The notes beneath the pieces are model-generated. The model searched no databases. It saw only the letters and a program-made list of their open reading frames with translations, and was not told the DNA's origin. Position numbers and translations under genes: made by a program. From Nematopogon swammerdamellus (Eukaryota; Arthropoda; Insecta; Lepidoptera; Adelidae), in NCBI GenBank assembly GCA_946902875.1, contig OX336355.1:15037347-15101346 (forward strand): a stretch of DNA of 64,000 nucleotides, written 5' to 3'. Shown here piece after piece: positions 10,836-22,400 of this stretch (within the stretch, counting starts at the first letter, position 1; every line of letters starts with the position of its first letter).

Positions 10836-13800
10836 CTACTTTGATAGGCCTTGCTGCTGGGCCTTCTTTGCAGCATCGGACGCTACAATTTCTTGTTGTG
10901 CGAAACGATCATTAATAATTTCGCACTGCCGTCTGATAAGTAGACGACTTAGGATATGACACACAAGATTTAAAGTAGCACTTCGGTGTTCATTACATGT
11001 AAACCAATTCAAATTACATTGACTTAGAATGGTTATCACACTCAAACTCGCAATATTTTCACAGTACAGTTGTGTCGCTATCTGCTGTGTGAAAATGTTA
11101 GTTGATTCATTTATAAAATTACACAGGCAGACTGTTGGGTAAGTAAGTGCAGTTCTGTCATCCCACCACTCCCTCAAACTAATATATTTGTATATGGGAT
11201 GGCTCACACTCCCGTCTATCACTTGTACACTCTTGAGACACTCATCACATTTTGTCGATCTAGCAATCCTCGAAGCGATGTACCCGCTGACATATACAAT
11301 GGGTTGTGCTTCAAGGGATGTGAGATCATTTTCGGTTTCTGTGTGCTCGAGTGTATCTGGTAGAGACAGAACAGGATAGTCATCAACCGACAGCTCGCTA
11401 CTCATTAGACATTCAGTAGGAGCTGTAGTGTTGTCACAATCAGTTTTATTTGACAGCAATTCACTAAAATTAAACAGCAGTTTATTACTGTCAATTTGGC
11501 AGTTACTGCCTCTATTGTGAGGACCTGTTAAACCTAATATAATGGATGTTTTTAGAGCTGCTGTGAACAAGGAGCACGTCGGATTTCTATTTGTGGGAGT
11601 GTGTTGTCGGACTACCCCAAATAAATTTTCAATGCAGTCCTGATTTAGCTGTCGTAGGTTTAAATATTTGAAACCAGCATTTTTTGTCTCTTCCCAAATG
11701 TCACCCAACGATTTGAGGGATGTGAGGTATCCTTTGACACACTTGATGTTTTTCAAGTGTGTGTTAGTTCCACTCTGAATAAATTTTACAGTGGATATTT
11801 TTTTCGTATATTCTTTCCACAAATTAACATGTTGTGTCTTAAGCGAGACATTTTCTCTTATGCCCCTTTTTATATCCTTAGGTCCTGCGGGACCATTGGT
11901 TACATCAAACAGTCGGTCCATCTCACGCACAATGCTAGCAGTATCAGATACCTCTATTCCGTAAGGGTTATTCTCGTGTTTCCAAGCCACGAGATTAAGC
12001 ACAGCAGCCATTGTGTTGCTGAGAGCGTGGGCAGCATATTTCACCTTCATTTTGTTTCGGTAAGTTGGATTTACTACCACCTTTGTAATTTTTGGAAAGT
12101 TCAGAAACTGGTCGTTCTTTTCTTGCATTTCTTGTAGGTGAGACCATTTGGCCACTTTCCCATTATAATGGAGCTCACCAGCTTTGAAGAAATTGTTTCT
12201 CATTGATTTAAAAAGATGTGGCACATCAAACATTATGTAAACTTTCTGTTCACCGACAAGAAAGTAATTGTCTTGTGGGTTTAGACCGCAAAATTTTATT
12301 AACTGGTTCAGTGCCCCAATATTGGTAGAACCTTGGTCACACACAGTGGTTAGCACCTTAAATCCGACATCTGATAAGGCAGTGACCATTTGCTTTATTA
12401 ACACTGTCAGTTTGTCTGTTGATATGGTCTTGTGAACAAAGTAGTAGGATATTGGTTGTTTAAATTTTTTTCTGATACCTTGTATCATGAACACCAAAGC
12501 ATGATCGGCTTCCACTCCACTTCGACCCCTGCTTTCACCAAAGCCAAGGTCCTGAAAGCCTTCCACTTTATCTGTACCCTCATTATATATAAGTCTTTTC
12601 TTTAGGGCAATTTCATCGAAAACCAGAGCACAGAGCCGATCCTTCTCATCCATGGTTTGTGCTCTGGCTTTCAGGTTTTTAAGAACCCCATCATTCAGCC
12701 CTGGTTCCATTTTCATGGATTGAAGTAATCTTTGGAGTGTTTTCACGCTCGGTAAGGGCATTAAATGCTGCAAATATCTGTATGCTTTTGGTGACCGCTT
12801 AAATACTGATAGAGCTGTTATTTTATTGGGGATGGTCCAGCGCACGCCGTGACTTTTTTTTTTATTATTGTCTATCGCGTTTTGAACAATCTCTTTAAGA
12901 ACGCCTGATTGTAAATTATCTAAATTTACATTGCTCCTCAGTAGTTTCCGCAAAGTTATTCTGCTTGTCTTCAATTTCTGGATCAGTTTTCATTTCCGTG
13001 GTGTTAGGGGTGTACCTGTAAAGAAACAATAAAATATGTCATACATAATAATAACAATTCAGATAAATTCCCTTGGATTTCAGGCAATAAATTTAAGTGG
13101 TACATTTTTAACTTACATCGCAGAAAGTTTAATACACGCCGTAATAAGAATTTAAAATCTTATTTCTGCAATGTGTTTCCTTAGTGCATTAGTTAATTAT
13201 AAGAGAGTAGGGATTTATCTGTGTTCGCAATATTATTCAGTGTCTTCCTGAATACATGTCAAATTTAATCACAATAGCACAATAATAGCCAAGTGTAACC
13301 TTCATGCACCTCTAAACATACGGGCGGAGCCGCAAGCACAGCTACTTATTTAATAAGGGAGGTGCCATCTATATTGTTAATTATTGACGCACATATTACT
13401 TCATATATTCAAGTGTACAAACAAGGAGCAGCACTTCCTATTGACTCAGTGTGGACACTTTTTCTCTAGCGCTCACGCTATAATCAATCATTAAACATTA
13501 AAATAAAAAAAAAGTAATAAAAAAAATATGTGAATTGGGGTTACCTTCAGTTTTGCTTTTGACGCCTGTAATTTTTCTTTTAACACCTCTCGAAGTTGGG
13601 CACTGCAAATCTGGAAACACAACACAACTTTACTTTTATTATGGAGACAATGTAGATAATCTTTATTTATACAAGGTGTATTTTAATTAATTACTTTCCT
13701 TTTAAGGGGTTGTAAACAAGTACTGCAACCTAGTAGACCGGGTAGTGAGAAACGGATTCAAGACTGATCTCTTCACTGCGGAAGTCGGAGCTAAATAAGG

Positions 13801-16561
13801 GATATGACTCCCTTTGATATTACTAGGTGGTAGGGTTTAACTTCAATAAAAGTATAGAACTAAATAAGGCAGCTTGCAGTATACTTGAAATACTTTCTTC
13901 AAAGTAAAATTAAAAAGTACAAATGACCATGGTGTTTTACCTTCAACGTTTACGCCAGGCGGGACGGCCACGGATGTGGATGCAGCTTCGGTGAACTGCT
14001 CTCCTGAAAAAAAAAAAGAATTTAATATTAAATAAAACATAACAAATCGGACAAGAGAAAGTTTGGGTCTACTGGACTCATCTCAGTTGTTAGATTACAT
14101 AATTTCAATGTTAAAAATATGTGGACGTAAAATGAAACAAGCAATCGTTAGGATCAATTCCTACCAATTATTCACTCTGTGTTCCGACCATCTGTTTGTT
14201 AACTTCAATAAAAGTATAGAACTAAATAAGGCAGCTTGCAGTATACTCGAAATACTTTCTTCAAAGTAAAATAAAAAAATACAAATGACCATGGTGTTTT
14301 ACCTTCAACGTTTACGCCAGGCGGGACGGCCGCGGATGTGGATGCAGCTTCGGTGAACTGCTCTCCTGAAAAAAAAAAGAATTTAATATTAAATAAAACA
14401 TAACAAATCGGACAAGAGAAAGTTTGGGTCTACTGGACTCATCTCAGTTGTTAGATTACATAATTTCAATGTTAAAAATATGTGGACGTAAAATGAAACA
14501 AGCAATCGTTAGGATCAATTCCTACCGATTATTCACTCTGTGTTCCGACCATCTGTTTGTTAACTTCAATAAAAGTATAGAACTAAATAAGGCAGCTTGC
14601 AGTATACTCGAAATACTTTCTTCAAAGTAAAATAAAAAAATACAAATGACCATGGTGATTTACCTTCAACGTTTACGCCAGGCGGGACGGCCGCGGATGT
14701 GGATGCAGCTTCGGTGAACTGCTCTCCTGAAAAAAAAAACGAATTTAATATTAAATAAAACATATCAAATCGGACAACAGAAAGATTGGGTCTACTGGAG
14801 TCATCTCAGTTGTTAGATTACATAATTTCAATGTTAAAAATATGTGGACGTAAAATGAAACAAGCAATCGTTAGGATCAATTCCTACCGATTATTTACTC
14901 TGTGTTCCGACCATCTGTTTGTTAACTTCAATAAAAGTATAGAACTAAATAAGGCAGCTTGCAGTATACTCGAAATACTTTCTTCAAAGTAAAATAAAAA
15001 AATACAAATGACCATGGTGATTTACCTTCAACGTTTACGCCAGGCGGGACGGCCGCGGATGTGGATGCAGCTTCGGTGAACTGCTCTCCTGAAAAAAAAA
15101 ACGAATTTAATATTAAATAAAACATATCAAATCGGACAACAGAAAGATTGGGTCTACTGGAGTCATCTCAGTTGTTAGATTACATAATTTCAATGTTAAA
15201 AATATGTGGACGTAAAATGAAACAAGCAATCGTTAGGATCAATTCCTACCGATTATTTACTCTGTGTTCCGACCATCTGTTTGTTAACTTCAATAAAAGT
15301 ATAGAACTAAATAAGGCAGCTTGCAGTATACACGAAATACTTTCTTCAAAGTAAAATAAAAAAATACAAATGACCATGGTGTTTTACCTTCAACGTTTAC
15401 GCCAGGCGGGACGGTCGCGGATGTGGATGCAGCTTCGGTGAACTGCTCTCCTGAAAAAAAAAACGAATTTAATATTAAATAAAACAAGCGGTATAACAAA
15501 TCGGACAAGAGAAAATTTGGGTTTACTGGACTCAGTTGATAGATTAATTTCAATAAACACATGTAATTTAAGGTGGTACATTTTTTAATTGACTTATATG
15601 GATATTATGACTTAGAAAAAAGCTGCAGTGGATGGCACCCCTGAAATTAGTAAAAGGCAATAAAAGTGCTTTAAACTGAAATTACTTTATATTTATGGGT
15701 TCCTGTCATGTTTTATTCTCTTCACTATGCATCCATAAAATTACTTTTTTCCAGCCCTCAAATGGTCGCTGCTGGGCACGTGCCTCTCACTGAAACTAAA
15801 AAAAATTTAAGAAAACAGTACAATACCTTCTGATGTTGCCATTGGTAGAGGAAACATCCTCAGAACTTCGTCAGAGAGGGGTGGTCTGTCCAAATTTAAA
15901 CTTGGAATGGCTTTGAGTTTTAGGCGATTCTTCTTAGTGATAGCCCGCTTTTCAAAATGTCTCCCACAGACATATCTGATTTGATGGAGTTTTTCTACAG
16001 GAATGTAGGCTAGATCTTCATTGCCGATAGCTTTCACCCATTCTCGACATCTAAAAGTAGCACAAAATAATATTAATAACAGAAATAATGGACGAAAAAC
16101 GGTGGAAACAACGTGAATACAGGTTCTTTTGCATTAATGTAGGACTTAAGCTTCTCAAATGTTAAATTTTCTTCTGGAGATACTTACGACTAATGAGAAT
16201 TTTATATATGTTATTAAAATTTTTCTGTAAGTACATAGAAGGTTGAACTAAGCTTGCGATGGCTTCACCGAACATATCCGGGCCCATCGACAGTAGAGGA
16301 GGGTGTTAATCACGGTCGGGACTATTGAGTAAATAATAAAAATACTAAATACTTAAGGTTGTATGCGAATAAAAAAAAATTATTCATCCTGCAAAGTCGA
16401 GACACGCGGAAGTCAAAGACAGGCTGATTCTACAAAATCTGAGTAAAATTTATCAATGATTAAATAAAATAATATACTTGCCTTTCTGAGTTGGAAGGGA
16501 ATCTTGCAAACAATATGTTTCTGGTTTTTTTTACACCACAAATTACACACTTTTTTGTCAT
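10836..16561 (-). CDS. P-element/THAP9-type transposase gene with five tandem exons and one in-frame TGA
   Basis: A DNA-binding transposase or a host gene derived from one. Exons on the minus strand: 16561-16482, 16050-15827, five of 63 nt (15450-15388, 15088-15026, 14726-14664, 14365-14303, 14003-13941), 13610-13545 and 13015-10836. All phases fit, giving 955 codons. Residues 1-90 form a THAP C2CH finger (CVIC, a WVKAIG helix, VCGRHF, then AIPSLNL). The last exon shows LVFDEIALK (about 362), VCDQGSTN (455), the P-family motif FDVPHLFKSMRNN (492) and QDCIENLFG (691), plausible catalytic acidic residues. Intron 1 uses a GC donor (AAAG/GCAAGT), which alone fits the next phase. Codon 237 is TGA at 12992-12990, in PRK-stop-KLIQK. 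No terminal inverted repeats were found, so relic transposon and domesticated gene both remain possible. Confidence 0.8.
12990..12992 (-). other. In-frame TGA in the THAP/P-like gene
   Basis: With the acceptor at 13016 (TTACAG/GTACACC) and incoming phase 1, the exon reads TPLTPRK, stop, KLIQKLKTSRITLRK in the frame of the 700-codon catalytic region. A single CGA-to-TGA change would explain it. No other acceptor I tried bypasses it in frame. Confidence 0.65.
13720..13838 (+). repeat. LINE fragment joined to a SINE B scrap
   Basis: AACAAGTACTGCAACCTAGT to about 13795 matches the LINE C-terminal fragment at 28.79 kb; it is followed by GATATGACTCCCTT and TACTAGGTGGTAGGG from SINE family B. It lies in the intron between the 66-nt exon and the exon array. 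Confidence 0.65.
13839..15560 (-). repeat. Tandem array of five 361-362 bp units, each with one 63-nt exon
   Basis: Unit starts (AACTTCAATAAAAGTATAG) fall at 13839, 14201, 14562, 14924 and 15286, giving periods of 362, 361, 362 and 362; the last unit is partial. Each unit contains a T-rich acceptor, a 63-nt exon encoding EQFTEAASTS-(A/T/V)-type peptide ending PPGVNVEG, and a GTAAA donor. Every exon is phase 1-1, so any number can be joined without losing frame. The residues after ASTS differ: AT in unit 15450-15388, AA in the three middle units, VA in unit 14003-13941. Confidence 0.85.
16241..16325 (+). repeat. Dispersed repeat in intron 1 of the THAP/P-like gene
   Basis: TTGAACTAAGCTTGCGATGG through CACCGAACATATCCGGGCCC matches 43880-43940 and, inverted, 9797-9857. 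The 43.9 kb copy is joined to LINE 3' sequence, so this is probably a retroelement end rather than a terminal repeat of the transposase gene. Confidence 0.6.
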
Positions 16562-18990
16562 ATTACTATGTGTAAAGGAACAAGTCGCTTGATAATATTG
16601 TCCTCAAAACTGTAACAAAACAACAACATTAAAACACTGCAAGGTATGCTTTGTGTAGAGATATCAGGTTCCTTAAATTTTTCCTTATTAAAAATTAAAT
16701 CATTACTTTAAACACACATTTTCTGTTCAGCAGTAGGCTTTATTGCAGGAGACAATTTCTTTAGCCAACCATTAAACACCACTAAAACACATTTGTATTG
16801 TTGTAGGTTTCCTCACGGTGTTTTCCTTCACCGGGGTGTGCTCACAGTGAGCATTGAACCTGGACCTCCCGCTTGAGGACTGCTCTTGCCCGCTCGGCAA
16901 GAGCAGTCTGAGAAATGATTGAGATTGTTTAATCTCGGAATATTTGTAGTGCTTTATCCAGACGGCTGTCCTCGTGGCTGGCTCTACGGGCGCACCATCA
17001 GTATTTCTATTCCGATTGTCTTTGTCGTCTCGTAATAAAGAAATTGGTTCAAAGAAGGTGGGGACGACAATGGCACTGAAAGCTCTTTTGGGGATATGCC
17101 TGATGAGGTGGTTTCTCAATATCCTGCCGGCGCTCTTAGAGCAGGTCAATCCATGACTACCCTTATATATTATAAATAGATAAGTACTCACCGTGTTAGA
17201 ACATATTATCCCGATGTTTCGGCATGTCAGAGTCTAGGAGTAAAGCCACAGAACGTACGTTTAAGCCAGATTATCGGAGTCAGGTTCAAAGCCACAGGTT
17301 GTCGTATTAGCGAGGTTTTCGAAGTCCAGAGTAAAGCCAAAGTTGTTAAATTTCCCAAGCACATAAAGTCATAGCAGAAGAACGTTGTTTCGTATCGAAA
17401 GCCAAAAAAAATCAAAATCAAAGAATATCAAAATAGAGTGATGAAATAACCTATTTCTCCACAGCACACCTATTTTTTGACATCTAAGATGGCGACCAAA
17501 CTAGGGCGTTGCCAGATGTAGTTGGAGTAAAATCCGTATTAGATATTTCGAAATCTGTATTTTCTATTAAAAGCTTTACAGGAAATCCGTATTTTATTTT
17601 ATTTTATTTAAAAGTCCCTTACAAATCAAGTTGCGTAAAAATCCGTATAGGTAAGTGATAAATTTGGATGAAAACTCGCGTATTCTTAATCCGTAATCTT
17701 TCTTGCAAATCCCTATGAATCCCTACATATGGCAGCACTGACGAATTGTAAATTTTTTTCTTATGTTGGCTGAAATGAGTACCTGACACGGTACTATCAC
17801 TATTTTGTTTGAAGTGTCCAGGCACTGATGCGCATAATATGCTCGCGCGCGTACAATAACAGTGCTGAATATATAAGGTATAAATAATTTTTCACTATTA
17901 TGTGCGTTTTGTTCAGACGAGCCACCCTGATCCACTTTTGACGGGCCCGTATTGTGGTAAAGATTCTCAAACTGTGATCTCAAACAATATATCGATAGAC
18001 GTTGCAAATCAGCGACGGTAAATTAAGGTCCCAGAATGTTAGTAGCGTACTTCATATTCTTACGAGTTCTAAGAAGAGAAACAAACATGAAAACATGAAA
18101 ACGTTTTAAATAAATAATAAAAAGCGAATTGCAAAGTTTTTGGAAGCTATTTATTGATTTATCAACGTTTGCTTATTTGTACGATCTTCTGCGCTCGACA
18201 TCTACCAACGCTGCTTCAAAATATTTCAGTAGGCACTACTTGATGCGCAATTTTATAAACAGCATTTTAGGTTTCCGTACCCCGTAAAAGTATTTATTAG
18301 TTATCTGTGCCCCGTACAGAAGCCTACAAATTGTACGCAGCGCCCCGCCGCGCCGCCGCGCCGTCTGTCTGGCTTTCCCCTCGGACCAACGGACCAATTA
18401 GTTGTGCAGAATGGAACTCGAAGAAGGCATTTATTCCAATCCAACCAACTAACTAGTTGATCAGATATTTCAAACGATTTAATGTATTTTTGGAATCGTA
18501 ATAGCAAGCCGATTAAAATTTTCACAGAATATGTGCTATTATGGCGGATATAACAAATAATAAAAAAAAAAAATTAAAGGGTCCCATTTAAATATCTTAT
18601 CAAAATAGCGCCATCTACCGAATTATCCAAATATTTTAACAGCAAAGGTATGAACTTTCACCGATAGATGGCGTGATATACTGAGATACGTGCGAGTGCC
18701 AATCTAAGCAAAATAACAAATAATAAAAACCGTCCATTTTCGTGGTGGCACGAAAACCTCGGTTCGAGCACGGCTTCGGTTGTCGAGGCTCCGTATTGTT
18801 TGTTTGAATTGAACTACCTACGGGATACCTTTTGTCTATATTTGAAGCTAGTTTTTGACAGGATGGACCCACCATACCCCTGGCCGTACCCCTGGTGGTA
18901 CGGTGGGTATTTTTTCCCCCACGGTACCACCATAGATAGTGCTGACCTATTACGAAAACGGGAAATCCAATAATCTGCACTGTTTTCTTT
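16562..18990. other. Intergenic, no gene seen; repeat scraps
   Basis: Contains a repeat-like block at about 16760-17160 (GGTTTCCTCACGGTG, TTTTCCTTCACCGGG, palindromic GCTCTTGCCCGCTCGGCAAGAGC) and D-repeat fragments around 18260-18780. Short frames on both strands show no domain. No promoter can be assigned to the THAP/P-like gene. Confidence 0.5.
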
Positions 18991-19225
18991 ACATTTTTTT
19001 TTTATTTAATCCGGTATGGTTGGCTTAGCCTACTCACATACTCTGAAAAGCCAATATTACCTCCGTGAAGGTAAGTGCCATACCGGAGACTTCCGTTTGG
19101 ATTGCTGGCTATACTGGACTAGAGAACACAGCCGTGACTGCTATGCGGCCATCTTACATCCGGTACGGTGGTATCAACCCAGTCGGCTATAAGTTGAGCC
19201 TACCGCCTAGCAGGGGCAAGAGATT
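18991..19225 (-). mobile_element. SINE family A, minus strand, head missing
   Basis: The A-rich tail (TTTATTTAATCCGGTATGG on the plus strand) and body, including the inverted TGGTACCACCGTACTGG-type motif, are present; the tRNA-like head is lost. Lies downstream of the golgin-84 stop codon. Confidence 0.75.
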
Positions 19226-19436
19226 TTGTTAGGATTCTCCCAAGAAAAATGCAACAACATATTTCTTAAGATCTTTATTGAAATTGTTTAAAAGTAATCA
19301 TTTACGGGAATAATACCGATTCAATACATTACAAATTTGTAGCCCCCCACATTGTTATCATAAATAAAACTTTATTTTCTTTTCCCAACTATTGTTAATT
19401 TTCACAATCCCTCAAACATTTCTGACATCACAAGAA

Positions 19437-19442
19437 TTTATT
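19437..19442 (-). terminator. Probable golgin-84 poly(A) signal
   Basis: AATAAA on the minus strand, 50 nt downstream of the golgin-84 stop codon (TGCAATAAATTC). Confidence 0.65.
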
Positions 19443-19491
19443 GCACAAACGTGGACCACATTACACAGGCAGCAATTAACTAGACAGTTCG

Positions 19492-22400
19492 TCAGCGCGC
19501 GTGTATTTCTGGAGTGTACGTGAGAAGAACTAACATGACCCACATGTGAAGACCGACCTGAAACAAGCAAGCATTGTACGAGCATTATGGTGATATTACA
19601 CGGTTCACTTCTGCCTTTAAATGCGGTTGAAGCAACCAAATTTAATAGTGTAAACATAAAAGTGAACCATTCAATGTCAATGTTCAATCACGGGTAACCA
19701 CGTTCAACCGCATTGAAAGGATTGAGCTTGCTCAATATTTTCACTTTTGCCGTTCAACGTTCAATGCGATTGAATGAGAGTTGAACGTGTAAACACAAGC
19801 ATTGAACGGTTCAATCGCTGTTCAATCTTGATCGCTGCGGTGAGAGAGAGACGTGTAGATATTGTGTGCCTCCTGCGAAGACATCTTCTGGAGCAATATG
19901 CATTGAATGGTTCACTTTTCAGTTTACACTATTCAACGTGAAAACAGCAATAGCTTTCACTTCTGCTCCTTTCAACCGCATTGAATTCAATTTGGTTGAA
20001 CCGTGTAATATCGCCATTACAAAACTAAAAAATGAGAATTTGGTATGGTTTTTACAAAGAGATCATAAAATTTCACATTTTTTGTATTTAAGTAAGCGGC
20101 GGGCGGCCGAGTGGTTTGACCATCGGCTTCTCACGCGTGAGGTCCGAGGTTCGAATCCGGCCGGCGTGTACCAAATGAGTTTTTTCTGACGAAAAAAAGT
20201 TACGTGCATACCTACACCTGCTGCTTCACCGTTCGGAACCGGTGTAAAACTGTAGGTCCCTTCCCATGCCCTTTACTAGTTGGTAGGCTCAAATTGTAGT
20301 CGACTGGGTTGGTACCACCGTACTGGATGTAAGATGACCGCATAGCAGCCTCGGTTGTGTTATCCTCTAGTCCAGTATAGCCAGTAATCCAGGAAAATCT
20401 CCGGTATGGCACCTACCTTCTCGAAGGTGATATTGGCTGGTCAGAGCATGTGCTTTGGCCCCTCCGACTCAGCCAACCATACCGGATTACATAAAAACAA
20501 AAACTAGCACTGTAAGGCACCTTTTACTACTTTCACAAGCGCGGTACCTAGGTGTGTACGTGGTTTACCTTTTTTTTTTATAAAAAGCGGGGCATGTGGC
20601 GCCGAGCCACCCATAAGGTGTCTAACGACGCCCATGGACATTCGGTCGTATGCGGGGGTTGCGAATGCCATGCCGGCCCGACAGGTGCCTATTCACTCCC
20701 CTCTTGAAGGACCCGAGACTGTACTTGGGGGGAAATATATGGGCAGGCAGAGCGTTCCAGAGTTAACCGGTTCTGTAGAGGAAAGATCTGCAGAACCGGT
20801 TAGTACGCGACCGCGGTAAGTCCAGCGTGTAGGGATGCATACCCTGCCCGGTGCGCGAGGTGCGGAGGTGGAAAGGGGACGGCGGGATCGCGTTAAACAG
20901 CTCCTCCGAGCCTACCCATGGAATAAGCGATAGAACACACTTAGGGAGCCGACATCCCTGCGAAGTTGCAGTGGTTCTAGATCGCGGGACACTCCACCTC
21001 CCTATAGTCATGTGAACAATTACAAATTTATTTTTTATGGAAACACACGGTTGGCTACAACACCTGCAACATCCGTGATGTCAGCCCATAACACCGGGTG
21101 TACTAGGTGCCACGTCAGTGCTTCCCTTCGGTCGTGCCGGCTACACTGAACTGGACGGAAAACACAAACTATTTACATAGCCGCCGCTTCGACCGACCTT
21201 TCATTCAGTGCGGTGGTACCAACCCGGGCGGATTAAACCCTACCACCTACCTAGTAATATAAGAAGGGAGTCATATCCCTCAGTCGCCTTTTACGACATA
21301 CACGGGGAGAGATGCAGTGGGGCTATTCTTTTAAAGTACCGGCCCCACACGGTACAATTATAAGATTAACAATGTACTTACCATGTAAAGTATGATAAAC
21401 AGCCTGAAGAGGGGATGTCGCCTCATGAAGACTCCGATCCGTAAGGAGACCTTGCCCAATACAGAGTTGGCGGTGTAACCGCCGCTGCCTATTTTGGCCT
21501 TCAGCAGTGCTGTCAAATAATATAAATTGCATTTAATTTTTGCAAACAAATTAAATATGTGGGTGGATTAACTTTTTATTATAATGTAAAAACCAGCTGC
21601 ACAGTCAAATAAAAAAAAAATGTTAATTGCAATTTATTATTTAGTTGAAAATCAATAAGTACAAAATACTTAGGTTTATAGGCAATTGAAAAACAAGTAG
21701 AGAACTATTTAAAATAAAAAATTAACCAAATTTTTAAGGGTGACCCAGGGGACAATATTTTCCCCAGTTTTTTATGGAAAAAAGGGGTTGTCCTCAGGGT
21801 AACCAATATTTAAAAACAATTACTTATATATATTAATATATTAATAATATATTATTCCTTAGTTTTGTTTTTATTATTTTAGTAATAGTACCATTTAATG
21901 TTTGTTTAGCTTAGTTTAGTTTTGCATCTTAATTTTGGCAAGTAAAGTAAACAGTTCTGTTTTAATTTAATTAATTAGTTAGTTTAAATTATTATTATTT
22001 TTTCTATTTTAACTGTTTATTTATCAGTTTTGATTTGTTTAAATGTATTTTTCTTTCTCTTACGATATATACTTAGTTTTATCTGTAGTGACCTATTAGC
22101 GGTGTATGTGTGACCCATTGTACTTTTGTAAATTTTGTGTTTATTACACTGTTGGTTACTCAAAATAAATAAAATAAAAATAAAATAATAATTATATATA
22201 TTAATTTATCAAGACAATATCCTTTTTTCTGACAGATACCAAAAACAAGAAAAAGTTGATCCACCCATGTATTGGTTGCACATAGCTAGACCGTCCTCTG
22301 GTTCAGCTAATTTTAAGATATCTTGTGCAAATATAAACTCTTCATAATTATCCGTGAGATATTATCCATAGAAATACATACATACCACACGCTCTACCCC

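Noticed and set aside
9797..16300. Inverted repeats around the THAP/P-like gene as transposon ends
   Set aside because: One copy lies inside intron 1 and the family also occurs next to a LINE end at 43.9 kb, so these are not terminal repeats of the gene.
18850..18930. Small inverted repeat CCACCATACCCC/GGTACGGTGGG
   Set aside because: Short and imperfect; expected by chance near GC-rich repeats.
20096..20167. tRNA-like sequence with A- and B-box
   Set aside because: It is the head of a SINE found many times in the window, with a long non-tRNA body and tail; not a tRNA gene.
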